Assembly (NCBI GenBank): GCA_013397115.1
Contig: VWZW01007177.1
Coordinates: forward strand, 305,094 to 369,093
Source: Edolisoma coerulescens
Lineage: Eukaryota; Chordata; Aves; Passeriformes; Campephagidae
Direction: 5' to 3'
Length of the DNA: 64,000 nt
Shown here piece by piece: positions 26,701 through 38,700 of this stretch. The translations under genes were made by a program, and so were the position numbers. Position 1 is the stretch's first letter; each line of letters starts with the position of its first letter. The notes beneath the pieces were generated by a model. The model saw only the letters and a program-made list of their open reading frames with translations, had not been told where the DNA came from and ran no database searches.

Positions 26701-29700
26701 GCAAAGTCAGGTTTCCACACACCTCCTGTTTCTGTAATAGAGAGAAAACAAGATCAGGAGGGTTTGGTTTTGTTCCTGCCTTTGGTGTTTAACAGCAATG
26801 AAAAACGACCATTCACAATCAGCTAAAGGAATGTACAGGAACTTCTCAAGCCATCATGGATCGACAGACTCATTAGATTGGAAAAGACTCCTGAGATGAT
26901 CAAGTCCAAACATAAACCTAACACTAAACCAAGTCCACAAGTGCCACATCTGCATATCTTTTAAATCCCTCCAGGGATGGCGATTCCATCACTGCCCTGG
27001 GCAGCCTGTGCCAGGGCTGGACAACCCTTTCCGTGAAGAAATTTTCCCTAATATCCAGTCTAAACCTTCCCCTGGCACAGCTTGAGGTCATTGCCCTTTG
27101 TCCTGTCCCTGTTCCTGTTCCCTGGGAGCAGAGCCCAACCCCCCCGGCTGCCCCCTCCTGCCAGGGAGTTGTGCAGAGCCAGAAGGTCCCCCCTGAGCCT
27201 CCTTTGCTCCAGGCTGAGCCCCTTTCCCAGCTCCCTCAGCCCCTTCCCAGCTCCGTTCCCTTCTCTGGACACGCTCCAGCCCCTCAAGGTCATTGTTGTT
27301 GTGAGGGGCCCAGAACTGGGTTTGAGGTGGGGCCTCAGCAGTGCCCAGCCCAGGGGACGGGCACTGCCCTGGTCCTGCTGCCACACCAGGGCTGGAACAG
27401 GCCGGGGTGCCCTGGTCCTTCTTGCCCCGCTGGGCTCCTGCTCAGCTGCTGCCACCAGCGCCCCCAGGGCTTTTCCTGCCGGGCCCTTTCCAGCCCCTCT
27501 GGCTCAGCCTGCAGCTCCTGCAGCCATTGTGACCCAAGGACAGGAGCTGGCACTTGGCCTTGTTGAACCTCAGACCACTGGCCTCGGATCCAGCTTCTCC
27601 AGACACAGCTGTGGAGCCTTGCTGCCCAACAGCAGATAGCAGAGCTGACAGGTTTTATGTGAATCTTCATCCCATGTCCAGCTTTTTCTGCCAATATGCA
27701 ACTCTCTTCTTTCAGAAGGCTCAGAAAAGCTCTTCCCATCCGTGCCCTGTGCAGCATTGTTCTCCCAACTACAGGAAATCAGAATGCCCCCAGGGATGTG
27801 TTGCTTGCCAGAGTTCACTGTGTGAGCAGCAGACACACTGCTCACACACCAGCTTTGAAAGGCAGAGCTCTCTCAAATTCTACTTCTTTTTCACTTGGCC
27901 AAAAAGGGGAGGAGGTTTGAGTCTGATTACATTAAATATCACGTGATAAGGCACCGATGTGCTCTGCACGCAATGGCACTGAGTATTGCAGTGTACCTGT
28001 TTTCATAGGATCCTGTGAAGCAAAGAGTACTTCTATTTAAAAGAGGAGAGATGAGAATCTCAGTAAGAAACAGTAACTTGCTTTAAAGCACACAGGAAGT
28101 TTCTGCTAGTGATGTAATCTGGCTCCACAGCAGCATGTTAACCACAGACACACAGAAGCTCTTCCACACAGCATTATTTTTACATCAGCCCACTAATGCT
28201 GTCTGTTCTAGCGTAAGCAGCCTCTCTACAACCAAGTTAATTTCACTGTGCATTTCTCAGAGAAAGGAGCTTGAAACAAGTATCTGCAATTTCCTCATAA
28301 ATATTCCAGCCCACACCACGCTGCTGACTCGCTCCATTCTCACAGCAAGGCTGGAGATAAGGGGATGAATGTCTGAGAGAAAAATATTAGCCTTCCTTCC
28401 AGAAATTCAAAGGACTAAACTTGCTTTCAAAAATATCTTGTCACAGTGTAACAGGGAGAGCAATATTTCTGTTTAGGGGAGCTGAAGTCAATTTATTACC
28501 TCTCAGACTTTTATAGCACTAGAAAATACAGCTGTGAAGGACAGAACCAAAAATTCCAGGGCACAGAACTTCACACTACTAGCACTTGGATTTTATTCCC
28601 AAATCCACTTACTACAACCTTCTCCGTGACCCTTTATTTCTGCAATAGGATGAACCTGAACATGGGACAGCATTAAGGAAGCAGAGGAGGAAGTCACTTC
28701 AAGGCCCACTTCAGCTGTATTCGCATGCAAATACACCTTCCAGAAAAGGCAACAGTGACAAAGCAAACTGTTCCAAATAGGAAAAGTTTCATGCCATGCG
28801 ATGTTTAAAGTTTATCGAGTTTACAGTAGGATTCTTTACTAAATAAATGTTTATTCTATATTTAATTCATGTGAGAATCCAAAACACATAAATACATATA
28901 TAAAATATATAAAAATATATATTAAAATAATACAGAATTATTTATTATATGTAGTATATACATCACAGTATACTTCTGTGATGGCATAAGGAGAAAGTTG
29001 ACAAACCAAGTCATAATAAACTCACCAGCTATTAAGTTTTGGCCCCAGCAAGTAGATGTGAACTGAACAGAAAGTACTTTTATCTTCAAGGTCAGCTAAA
29101 GTAAACTTGATAAGTCACAGTCATCACCTTATTAATAATACATGATTTTTGTTTCCTGCTTTTCCTAATTTACCATAATTAGTGAATGCCTTAAGTGGTA
29201 TATTATCTATACTATTCCATTAGCAGCTTAGGTAGACAGTGCATCCCTGAAGGATCACAACACACTTCAGCTGGCATGTTGATAACTATCAGTGGCTTTA
29301 GATAGTGCAGAGATGTGTCAGACGAGTGGACTAAGCATTCTGGATCCAATCTCTGCCTCCTGCAGCTATGATCACTGAGCAACAGGGCAAAAGGTGCTGT
29401 GTAGGTGTGACTAAATAACCTAGAGTGCAATTCTCTCATCAGCAGGCTTCCGAGCTGCACCTCCTGCCTGCCCTGCCAGTGCCCACACTGCCTGGCAAGA
29501 GTTCTGCTCAAGCAACAGCAGAGCTGCTCACGGTCTGGAACTGGTGCAGATCGACAGGTGACGCACATCATTTGTGCTGGAAGCTTGGTGGTGGGAAGAG
29601 ACAAGTGAAATTTAGGGAAGGGAATTGCCTGTGCTGTAGGGAAAAGAGTCCCAAATGGATTTACCCTGCAGAAAGCCATGGCTTGCCACAGGCTGAGGAC

Positions 29701-32700
29701 AGCAAAACACAGTGCTGCTGTGCATGCCCTTAGTGGGAGCAGGATGGCTGCAGGCAGAAAAAGGGCAAGAAAAAGCCATGTGGAGCAGCAGCGTGGCAGG
29801 AAAGGACCTCCCCCAGTCCTTGCCTCTCCAAACTTCTGTCTGAGTCTCTGACACAGCCCTAAACCTCCACACAGGGCCTCTCCTCTCTCAGCTTGCTAGG
29901 GGATTACTTGATTCCCGACAGCTGGCCCAGCCACAATCCTCCCATTTAGGGCAGGCAGCTGTGCTCCCTGCTCAGCTTAACCCACTCCTTGCCAGCCCTC
30001 CCCTCCCAAAAGACCGTATCCGCTTTCCCAGGACTGGTGCAGGGACGCTCATGGGCATGCTGGAGCCTGCATCCCTTCAGCTGGCCCAGGGGCTGAGCGG
30101 GATAGAGCAGTTTTATGGATACATCAGCATAACCGGAGCCCTTCCCTTCTCCCTGCGCAGCTTTTTGTGCAATTATGAGAAAACACATGAAAACCCGTGT
30201 TAAGCATCCTCCTGTGGAGCTGTGATCCCAAGAGCTGTGTGCCACTTTGGAAGCCTCAGGAAAACCAGACAAACAGCAGATGCTGTCAGTGATGTCCAAA
30301 CTCAAGCACACCCACCTCAGAATGAAAATGTATTAATTAAAAAAAAAATTAAAATTAGAAATGAGGGAGACAAATCCGAAAGAGTCAGAATTACTGGGCC
30401 AAGGATGAAGTTTCATTCTGTGACTTCTGATACTACTCTTAAACCACAGAATTATGGAATGGTTTTGGTTGGAAGGGACCTTGAAGACCATTCAGTCCAA
30501 CCCCTGTCCACTATCCCAGGTTGCTCCAAGGCCCATCCAGCCTGGTCTTGAACACTTCCAGGGATAGGGCCGCCACAGCTTCTCTGGGCAGCCTGTGCTA
30601 GGGCTTCACCCCTCTCCCAGGGAAGAATTACTTTCCAATATCCCATCTAACCCTGCCCTCTGTCAGTTTAACGCCATATTAAAAAAAAAAAAAATTAAAC
30701 CTTGAGTGGAAAGAAGCTGTGTGTGAAATCTGTGAACCAGCAAAAGAGAAGAAAGAATGCCACTGAAACTGTATATTTTCACTATTAGTGTCTTACTATC
30801 TTGACAATGTGTGTCATTGACTGGGAAACAAACACACTGAATTAAGTGAGGATCTCTCATTCCTGCTTCTGGCCAGCACAGAGTTAATTTTTGCAGTCGA
30901 CAGGAAGGGGTGTGGCCAGGACCCCAGTGTTACTGGATAACACCTCAGGTCATTGCCACCTGGAGGAGAGGGTTTCACTTCAGAGGAGAAGGTTCCTTAT
31001 GGTGGAGCGAGTGTGGCACATGGAGCAGTTTGGGTGATGCTGGCCCTGACTGGAGGGAGTGGTTTGGGTGACGTGGCTGCAGTTGGACTGAGCTCTGCAC
31101 TCTCTCTTTAGTACACTTTCATTATTAATATTGTTGTTCTTACTGTTGGTTTTCTTATCTCATTGGTGTTTCCAGTAAATTGTTCTTACCTCAACCCATG
31201 ATTTTTCCTTTTGGTGCCTCCAGCTCTCCTCTTCAGCCGCTGCAGGGGGAGAGGGAGGGAAAAAGGGCAGAGCAGGGAAGCAAGGGAGTGGCAGCGTGGT
31301 TTTGGAGACTCTAAATTGCGGAGTATCACTCCTAAACCATGACAATCTCCGAGTCCTATTATGCCAGTTAATAACATACCTGTATATTCTGAACAACATC
31401 TTTGAAGGGGGAGGACCGCTGCATGCACGTGTTCACTATGTCCATTGCCCTGTCAAAGTTCTTTACGTACTCTCCATACATTTTCAGAAAAGGAGCGAGT
31501 TTCTGCAGGATATCTCCTAGCCGTGGGTTGACGCTCCTATGGTAAAGAGACAGGTAAGTACTGAAATCTCTGGAAATCAGTGGTATCTTCAGAGAAAACA
31601 CAGCTGTAAGATTTCCACAGTTGTCTCCCACATGCATGAGCACTTAAACATATGTGCAATCAAGACAGGCTAAGTTTAGTTTAAGGTAATCTATACAATA
31701 ACCTAGATGAAACTTCAAACATGAATCCTGAGGTACAAGGGACGATATTTCTGCCCTCACTGTCTTAAGTGAAGAGCAGACTGACTGTACATCATTAACA
31801 GAACATCTATACATCTCTTCTGCCCAGCACAAAATCTTGTAGGAAACTTTTACTTATTAAAAATAATCTTTTCCACCACAGCCAAACATCTGAAGTGGTT
31901 TTAATGCAAAGAGATGGTTCAGTTCAGCCAAATCCCTAGGGGCTAGCAACCCCAGGCTGGAGCAGCAGTAGCCACCCCTCTCTCTCCTTCAAAGTCATGG
32001 CCAGGCAGAGAGCCAGCCGTTCTTCCCCAGTCTGCCTGGGCAAGACCCTCTTTAGCCAGTTAAGAAGCTTCTGTCCTCTTCTGACTCCCAGACTCCGCAG
32101 TTTTCCTCCCCTTTATTACAGTTGTCCCTGCAAGTGCAAGTCAGGCACAGAGGTGCTGAGACTCATTTATTCCTTCTGGTCACTGGTGAATTGTGTGAAG
32201 ACTGGACTCAGCCAAGAGCGAGGCAAGCCCTGGTCTTGTCTTGGTCAGTCAGGGTACCTGGAAAGGTCAGCACTCTCTGCACCTGCTGCTGCAGGGCACT
32301 GTGCAGCCAATGTGTCCCCTCAAATCAGATTTCCTAGATCTGACTTAAAATTAACCTTTCTACCTATCACTGCATTTCTGCCTTATCTACAACTTAGAGA
32401 ATCATAGAAAATTAAGGTCAGAAAAGGCCTCCAAAATCAACAAGTCCCACCATCAACTTATTATAGTAGCCAAATTTTAATTGGTATTTGAAAATATTTA
32501 TTTCAGCTATATTTTCAGAAAATATTTGTTTTATGGCGCCAGAGCAAGCAATTTCATTCCTTCCTAGTATTGCAATTTCATAGTACTGCAATAATACAAG
32601 AGTGGGAATGCACTAAGGAAAACAGCTCTGGCAATATTTTTAACTGAAAAAATGCTCACAATGTATTCTGGAAATTTTGAGTGCTCAGGCCCTACTCCTT

Positions 32701-35700
32701 AAGTCAGAAATGTTTGAGAGACTTCATATTAACATATTAAATAACTACTATAACTACTTCTTTAAACAATAAAAAATTCAGAATTAGACTAGGTCTTATG
32801 GTTGCTTTAGTTTCTTGAAAATGTATTTTTTACACAATTATAATGACAGCTACCTACCATTCTTGTGTAATTCTTGTTTTGAGCTCAGGAAGAAGAAATT
32901 GTCCATGGAAACAATAGATGGAAGAAATATTTGAGAAGATGCCCGTTATCACTTCAGGTGAAATCCCTGCTTCAGACAGTTTAGTGCAAAAAACCTGCAG
33001 AAGGCAACGAGACGGTACCAACGTTTCTTGTCGAAAACCAGTCCTAGACATGCTGATTTTAGATTGCAGTTTCGCAAAGCTGACTGCTTAGAACAGAGCT
33101 ATAGATTTTGACCCCTGGTATCCAGTCCTTGGAGTCTTCAGGAGGTTCACAAAACTTAAGCCCACTGTCACCCAGGGTTAGATATATCACTACAGGCCAT
33201 ACAAAAAACTATGAAAATCTGAGCTGTAATTCAAAAGGATTGAAATTACTGAGAAGATCAGACATCTTGTATTGAGGAGTGCAAGCTGCAAAGAACATTC
33301 AGTCCCTGAAAAGCATTTACTGCTGTTTACACAAAGCAAAATAAACCATGTGATTGGGTTTTTCTCAGTAGGAAAAATTACACTGTACTGAACAAAAGGG
33401 AAAGACATTCCCTAGATTTCTATGGTCTAGAAACAGTCTCTGTTCATCTAATACAAACACTGCAAGTCTTCCATAGAGCTCCAAGAGTTGGAGGGTGAAG
33501 GGTTCTCCAAGTTACAGCTTCTAACAACATTTCTAGCCAGGTCACAGTTTTCTTTTTTTTTTTTTCTTCTTCTCATTTTTAAAAAGCACTTGGCTAGCAA
33601 TGTGTCTCATCCTCATTTTTATTTCTTTCCTGCACATTCATGGGTTTTTCCTTTGAGATAATTATAGAAATGCCTGAATTGTAGCATCAACTCAAAGTCT
33701 GTGGGGAAGAAAGTTCAGGCTGATCACGCCAGTTTTACTTCATCCCCATGCGTAAACATGATGGACAACAATTACAAAACACAGTGGTACAAAAATAGTT
33801 CGCTGTAAGCACGGGGCTGACACATGTGGCCTGATTTTAGTAAAACTTCGACTTCTTGCACATCAAAGAGCAATCAGAGATTTCATCATTTCTTAATGCC
33901 TTCATTGTCCCTGTGATTTCCTCCCCCATACACCCAGGGAGGAACCAAGTGCTGGCAGTGTCTGTGTCTTGGGCTACTGTTTTCCCATTCCCCTTTCTCC
34001 CATCCCAATCCTCTGGTTCCTTCTCAGAGAGCCTTCTTGCCCGAAGCTTGTCTCTGGGACCCACGGCACACAGCCTGGCAAGCAAACTCCATCTTCCACC
34101 TACACACAGCATTTGCACTGTATTAAGCTATAGCTTAGGCAATGGACAGGAGACATCATTGCTGCTCACTGAAAAGAAAGGAGAGTTGATTCAAAATGGA
34201 ATTACCTGGTCCAAGAGGTGGAGTCTTTTAACATATGCTTCTTCTGTATGGAGCAGCTCGTTGGCGATGTTGAATAGCTTTTGGGGCTCTGTACACTGAA
34301 AAAAAAGTTACAAATTACTCAATCCATCTGCACCTACACACCTAAGTTCCACCAACTGTTCTCTTTTTCATTTTGTCAGTGGCCAAAATCCCTACCAGCA
34401 GAGGAGCCTGGAGTGAAAGAGGTTAACACATTTCAGAATCCGCTCCACGTCCCTCAAAAGATCACTTTACTCCAGAGACATTTTTAATGCTGTTTTCTGA
34501 AAGAGCAATTAGTAATGCAATCAGTGGCTGGTCAGGACATCACTTGATTTCATTATGGTTTTATAAAAAGAACCAGAAACACCCTCTAAACCTGGAAATA
34601 AATCTAGTCTTTGAAAAACACGTCAATAGACTGTAAACGAACTGTTCTCTTTTTTGGACTCAGGTCCTGTAACTAAAATGAAAACTAGAAACCAGGCTGT
34701 TTGGCCAGATTTCTGCCCTGGCCAACACAGCGTTACTCTCTATGGCATATTTCTAAGATTTTTGTACAGCTTTAAACACGAGCCAATTCCCTGGAAAGAA
34801 TTTTCAGCAAGGTAACCCAAATCACTCAGTGAAGCCTTTCATTAAGCTTGTTTAAAAAAATAGAAGGGACTACTTAAAAACCCTAAATACAGTTATAAAG
34901 CACCGACTTTAGACACAGTTTAGCCAAAAGCTACATAGACCTTTTGCTCATTAAGTCCTTAAAAATACCTGAATTACTAGAATACAGGCTTGAGCTTCCC
35001 AACACTCTTTTAAAGTGTTAGACTTTAAACATCGTGCCTACATCTAACAAATCCAGTCCAGAACAGAGCATTGGCTGGTTTGTGTTCAGGAGTACGAACA
35101 TGGAAAATGGACAGCAGGGATGATCAAATGTAGGGAAACTATACTGGGCTGGATCCAGAAAAAAAGACAAATGCAATGAAGGTAAGAGGTGCATTAATGA
35201 TTCCTGGAATGGAGAACATCAACTGGGTGCAACTAATCACTATTTCTATGGGAAAACGGAAGGGCATCAAATAATATCACCAAGGTGCTGCTTCAGGAGC
35301 TGCTTCCTCAAGCAACACAACACTGCCAGCAGTAACCTTCACACAGGTTCACGAAAGAACCAGAAATATCCATAGAGGAAAAATTCAGCTGAAGTCTATT
35401 ATACACATGGGGCAATTTTCAGTTCAGGAAGCGCCTGGGCCTGTCACCAGCAGCAGTGCTCCATCCCAAATGCCTGTCTCTGGTGCTTGCATTTGGGGCA
35501 AGGACTTCTAGACATAACCCTGTAGGGGCCACCAACATATTGTTGGAAAATATCAAAAAAAGGCTCTCTTTAAGCTTCTTCAACACCTTATTTTGTTTCC
35601 AAATAAAGTTGATGAGAAAAATTTAAACCCTTCCACTCCTCACACACATTCAGACAAACTGCAGTACAACTGAAAACCTCAAAGGCTTTTCAAAGAGAGC

Positions 35701-38700
35701 CACGAACTCAAACAAATGAGACCCACAGTTGTCCTGCGTGGAATGAGGTGCCACTTGGCATGAGGTACCCACAACTCCATGAGGTAAGTACTAGTGAAGG
35801 AAAGTGAATAGCTTTTCTTTATCTGCAGAAACATCAGACTTCCTTTGAAGCAATCCCTCTTTTTCCAGGCACAGATCTGGAGATAGGCAAACATGCCGTG
35901 AGTGAAGTTTTGACATGGGCTCTGTCTGCCCTGCCACTCAAATTATTCCAAGTCAATTCAAATATTCTTTTAAGCTCTTTCAACATGCTACACAACATCC
36001 TGGTCTGTTCAATATCTATTAATATTTAGGGGAAGAGAAAAAAAATCACAGCACAATAACTTTTGAAATTGTTCCAAGCAAATACATCTTATTACGGTTT
36101 ACACTGAAGTGCACTGCTGGCCAGTCAAACCCGGTAACTACAAGGATCTCTCACTGAGAAAGAATGTGTCTGCTGGTTTTGCTGGGCACAAAGGAGCGCT
36201 CAAATGAAAGGCACTGACATAACCAGCTGGCACGCCAGCCACCAAGAGCATCCTTCGAGTTGTTTGAATCCAGAATTGGAAAAATACTTATTTCCAACCA
36301 AATACATTTGTACTCAGAAGTAAATCTTTACATACCACAGGCACTTTTTAACCTCCTGACCTTCACCGTCTGCAATTCAGTTTATATTTCAAAAAAAGTT
36401 GCTGACATCTGCTTAAATACCACACAAGGGTTGAATAGACTCAGCTTGAGCTCAGTTTTACAGTGACTAGTTGCTCTCTCTGCTAGGCAGAGAGGCAGAG
36501 AGGCACATTTTTCAGACAAATTTGCAACATATTTGCCTTTCAATGGGCATAACATTTTAAAAGAAGTTGTAGATTAATTAAATGTGAGGCAGTCCCATTC
36601 TTCTAACTTCATTTTTTGCCATGGCAGGACAGCTTTAGCGAAGCCTGAGCCATCATTCAGTTCACTAGGAATGAGATATTTCATGGTCCATGTTTCTGAA
36701 GGAAAAGTAAAATAAATTTGCGAACTGAGATCATGCTCTGCTTTGCGCAGCGCTCTTGCTGGCTGAGTGCTCGCCGCAGCACCTCCCGTGCAGTCACACG
36801 CTAGAACCTTGCACCGCTGCAGAGGCTGGATGGAACAGTTTGGCTGGTGGGGTGACAAGAAAGATGAGAAAACCGAAGAGGGAGATGTTGACTTCACAAC
36901 ACAGAAAGTTCACTCCAGTGCTCAAAGCAGCATGATGTTCTTTCACTCCTTTGTGGAAGATTCAAAAAATTCATTTGCAGCTGCAAGTGTCCATAAAACA
37001 TTTTAAGTTAAAGGAAACAACAGCCTGAAAACAAACAGAACCAGCTTCTCAAGAAGGTCAGATTCACACTTGGAATGCATTTGCACCTCAAATACTCCAG
37101 TCAACAGGCACAGACTGGCACACTCTGCTCTGCTTTGTGCAATTAAGTGGCCACAAGTGCATCACTGCTTCCTGCTCACCCACCCAGCTGGGTGTCCAGG
37201 ACCATGGCTGGGCCAAGGATTCATGGAGGCAAAGACTGACCTGGCTATCACAAAAAAAGCAAATTTGAAACTAAAATTTTAAGTACATACAAAGCTTAAC
37301 ATAAGAAAACTTGGGCAATGTCCTGCAGCAACCATTTTTCATGCAACAGGTGTGTGCAACTATATTCAGTCAGCATCTCTCTCACACAGAGCTTTCAGCA
37401 AATCTTGCAAGAGAACTGCTGGGATAGAGCTTAAACCGTACATGGTTATACTTCAAAACCCATCCAGTCAGCCCTACAAAGAACATAAAAAGTCCCCGAA
37501 AGATTATAGGCCACTTCCTACTCAACAATGCTGAAAACAATGTGGAAAAGTTATCCTATGCTTTGTTGTCTTTGTTGTGCTGAGATCTCATTTTCCTTAA
37601 GATATTTAAACCAAATATGATGATGATGATAATGGCATATCTGAATTTTCTCAACCAGCATTATGACTAAAACATTGACCTATGGACTTTTTTTCCAGAA
37701 TATACATGGAGATAATCTCACCCAAAGGTCTGAGTAGCAGGACTGCAGGCCAAATTTTACAACACACACTGGACAATGAAATTAGAAGTGAAACTCTAGC
37801 CACGTACAGGCAGAATAGAAGCATGTGTCAGCAAATGCATGAGACCCATGTGGGACTCCATTGTTACTATTTACACAGCAGGAAGCAGGACAGATGGAGA
37901 AAAGCATTTTTTGGTGACTACAAATGACCATATATTACTCTTAGTGAAAAAATACCTAAATAAAAAGCTATGAAGCACTGATACTCCTCCCAGAAGCATT
38001 ACTCAAGATCTCAGGCTTCTCAGCAGAAGTCTTGGGACTTTGGAGCATGACAGTCCCTCAGTCTCACTTTCATGTCACTTCTTTTCTTTGTAACTGTCTT
38101 TGTAATCATCAAGGTTAATGTGCATCACTTCCTGCAGCTCCTGACATTTTCTGAGACTTTATCAAAACTAATAAGCTCCCCTTGTTCATTTTTATTTTGA
38201 TAAAAGATAACTGGAAATCCCAGTAAGTCACTCCTGAGACCTTAAAACATAATTTGTGCTAATAGTGAGCCCTGTTAGACTGCTGCAGACTCCTAAAGGA
38301 ACCCAACATCACTGAAGAGCTAAACCTAGACTAAATAAAACAATACCAGTCACATATTAGGCAAGGTTGCCTTCCCCAGGCATGGGTTGTGTCAAAGCTT
38401 GGGTGGAAGATGGAGAGATATCTGAAGTAGAAAAGAATGTTTATTCACGAGCTTCACTTACCCTGATATCATGGGAGTTACCGAGCCATCATTAAATTAC
38501 TCTGCAGCTGTACTTATGCATCCTCCTCCAACCATAACAACTTGCATATTTAGTGAGACCACTGGTTACCTTCATGGTGTAGCTGCAAAGCCTGGTACTA
38601 GGGGTAGGAGGGGGAATGCAGGAAAAAGACACTCTGTCCCAGCTTAAGGCTTTCTGAAGGAGATGAGGTCTCCCCAGCTCCCAAGACAGCAGCTGATGCC

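Larger units (their letters stand above)
26732..31379 (-). other. FGD3 intron rich in mobile elements
   Basis: This 4.6-kb intron holds a long GC-rich CR1 copy (26853-27640), a TA-rich tract (28855-28955), a CR1 end with an A run (30445-30694) and an LTR (30858-31344). A 155-codon minus-strand frame at 29212-29679 shows no known domain. Confidence 0.8.
31537..34205 (-). other. FGD3 introns around the exon at 32858-32994
   Basis: Two introns flanking one DH exon. The first has a short CR1 end (32397-32460). The second has a T-rich tract near 33550-33572. Nothing else recognised. Confidence 0.75.

Noticed and set aside
27082..27639. 185-codon plus-strand open frame
   Set aside because: It lies within a GC-rich CR1 copy and reads its antisense strand; composition, not coding, explains its length.
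29212..29679. 155-codon minus-strand open frame in an FGD3 intron
   Set aside because: No recognisable domain, biased Ser/Leu/Cys composition, no splice link in phase with neighbouring exons.
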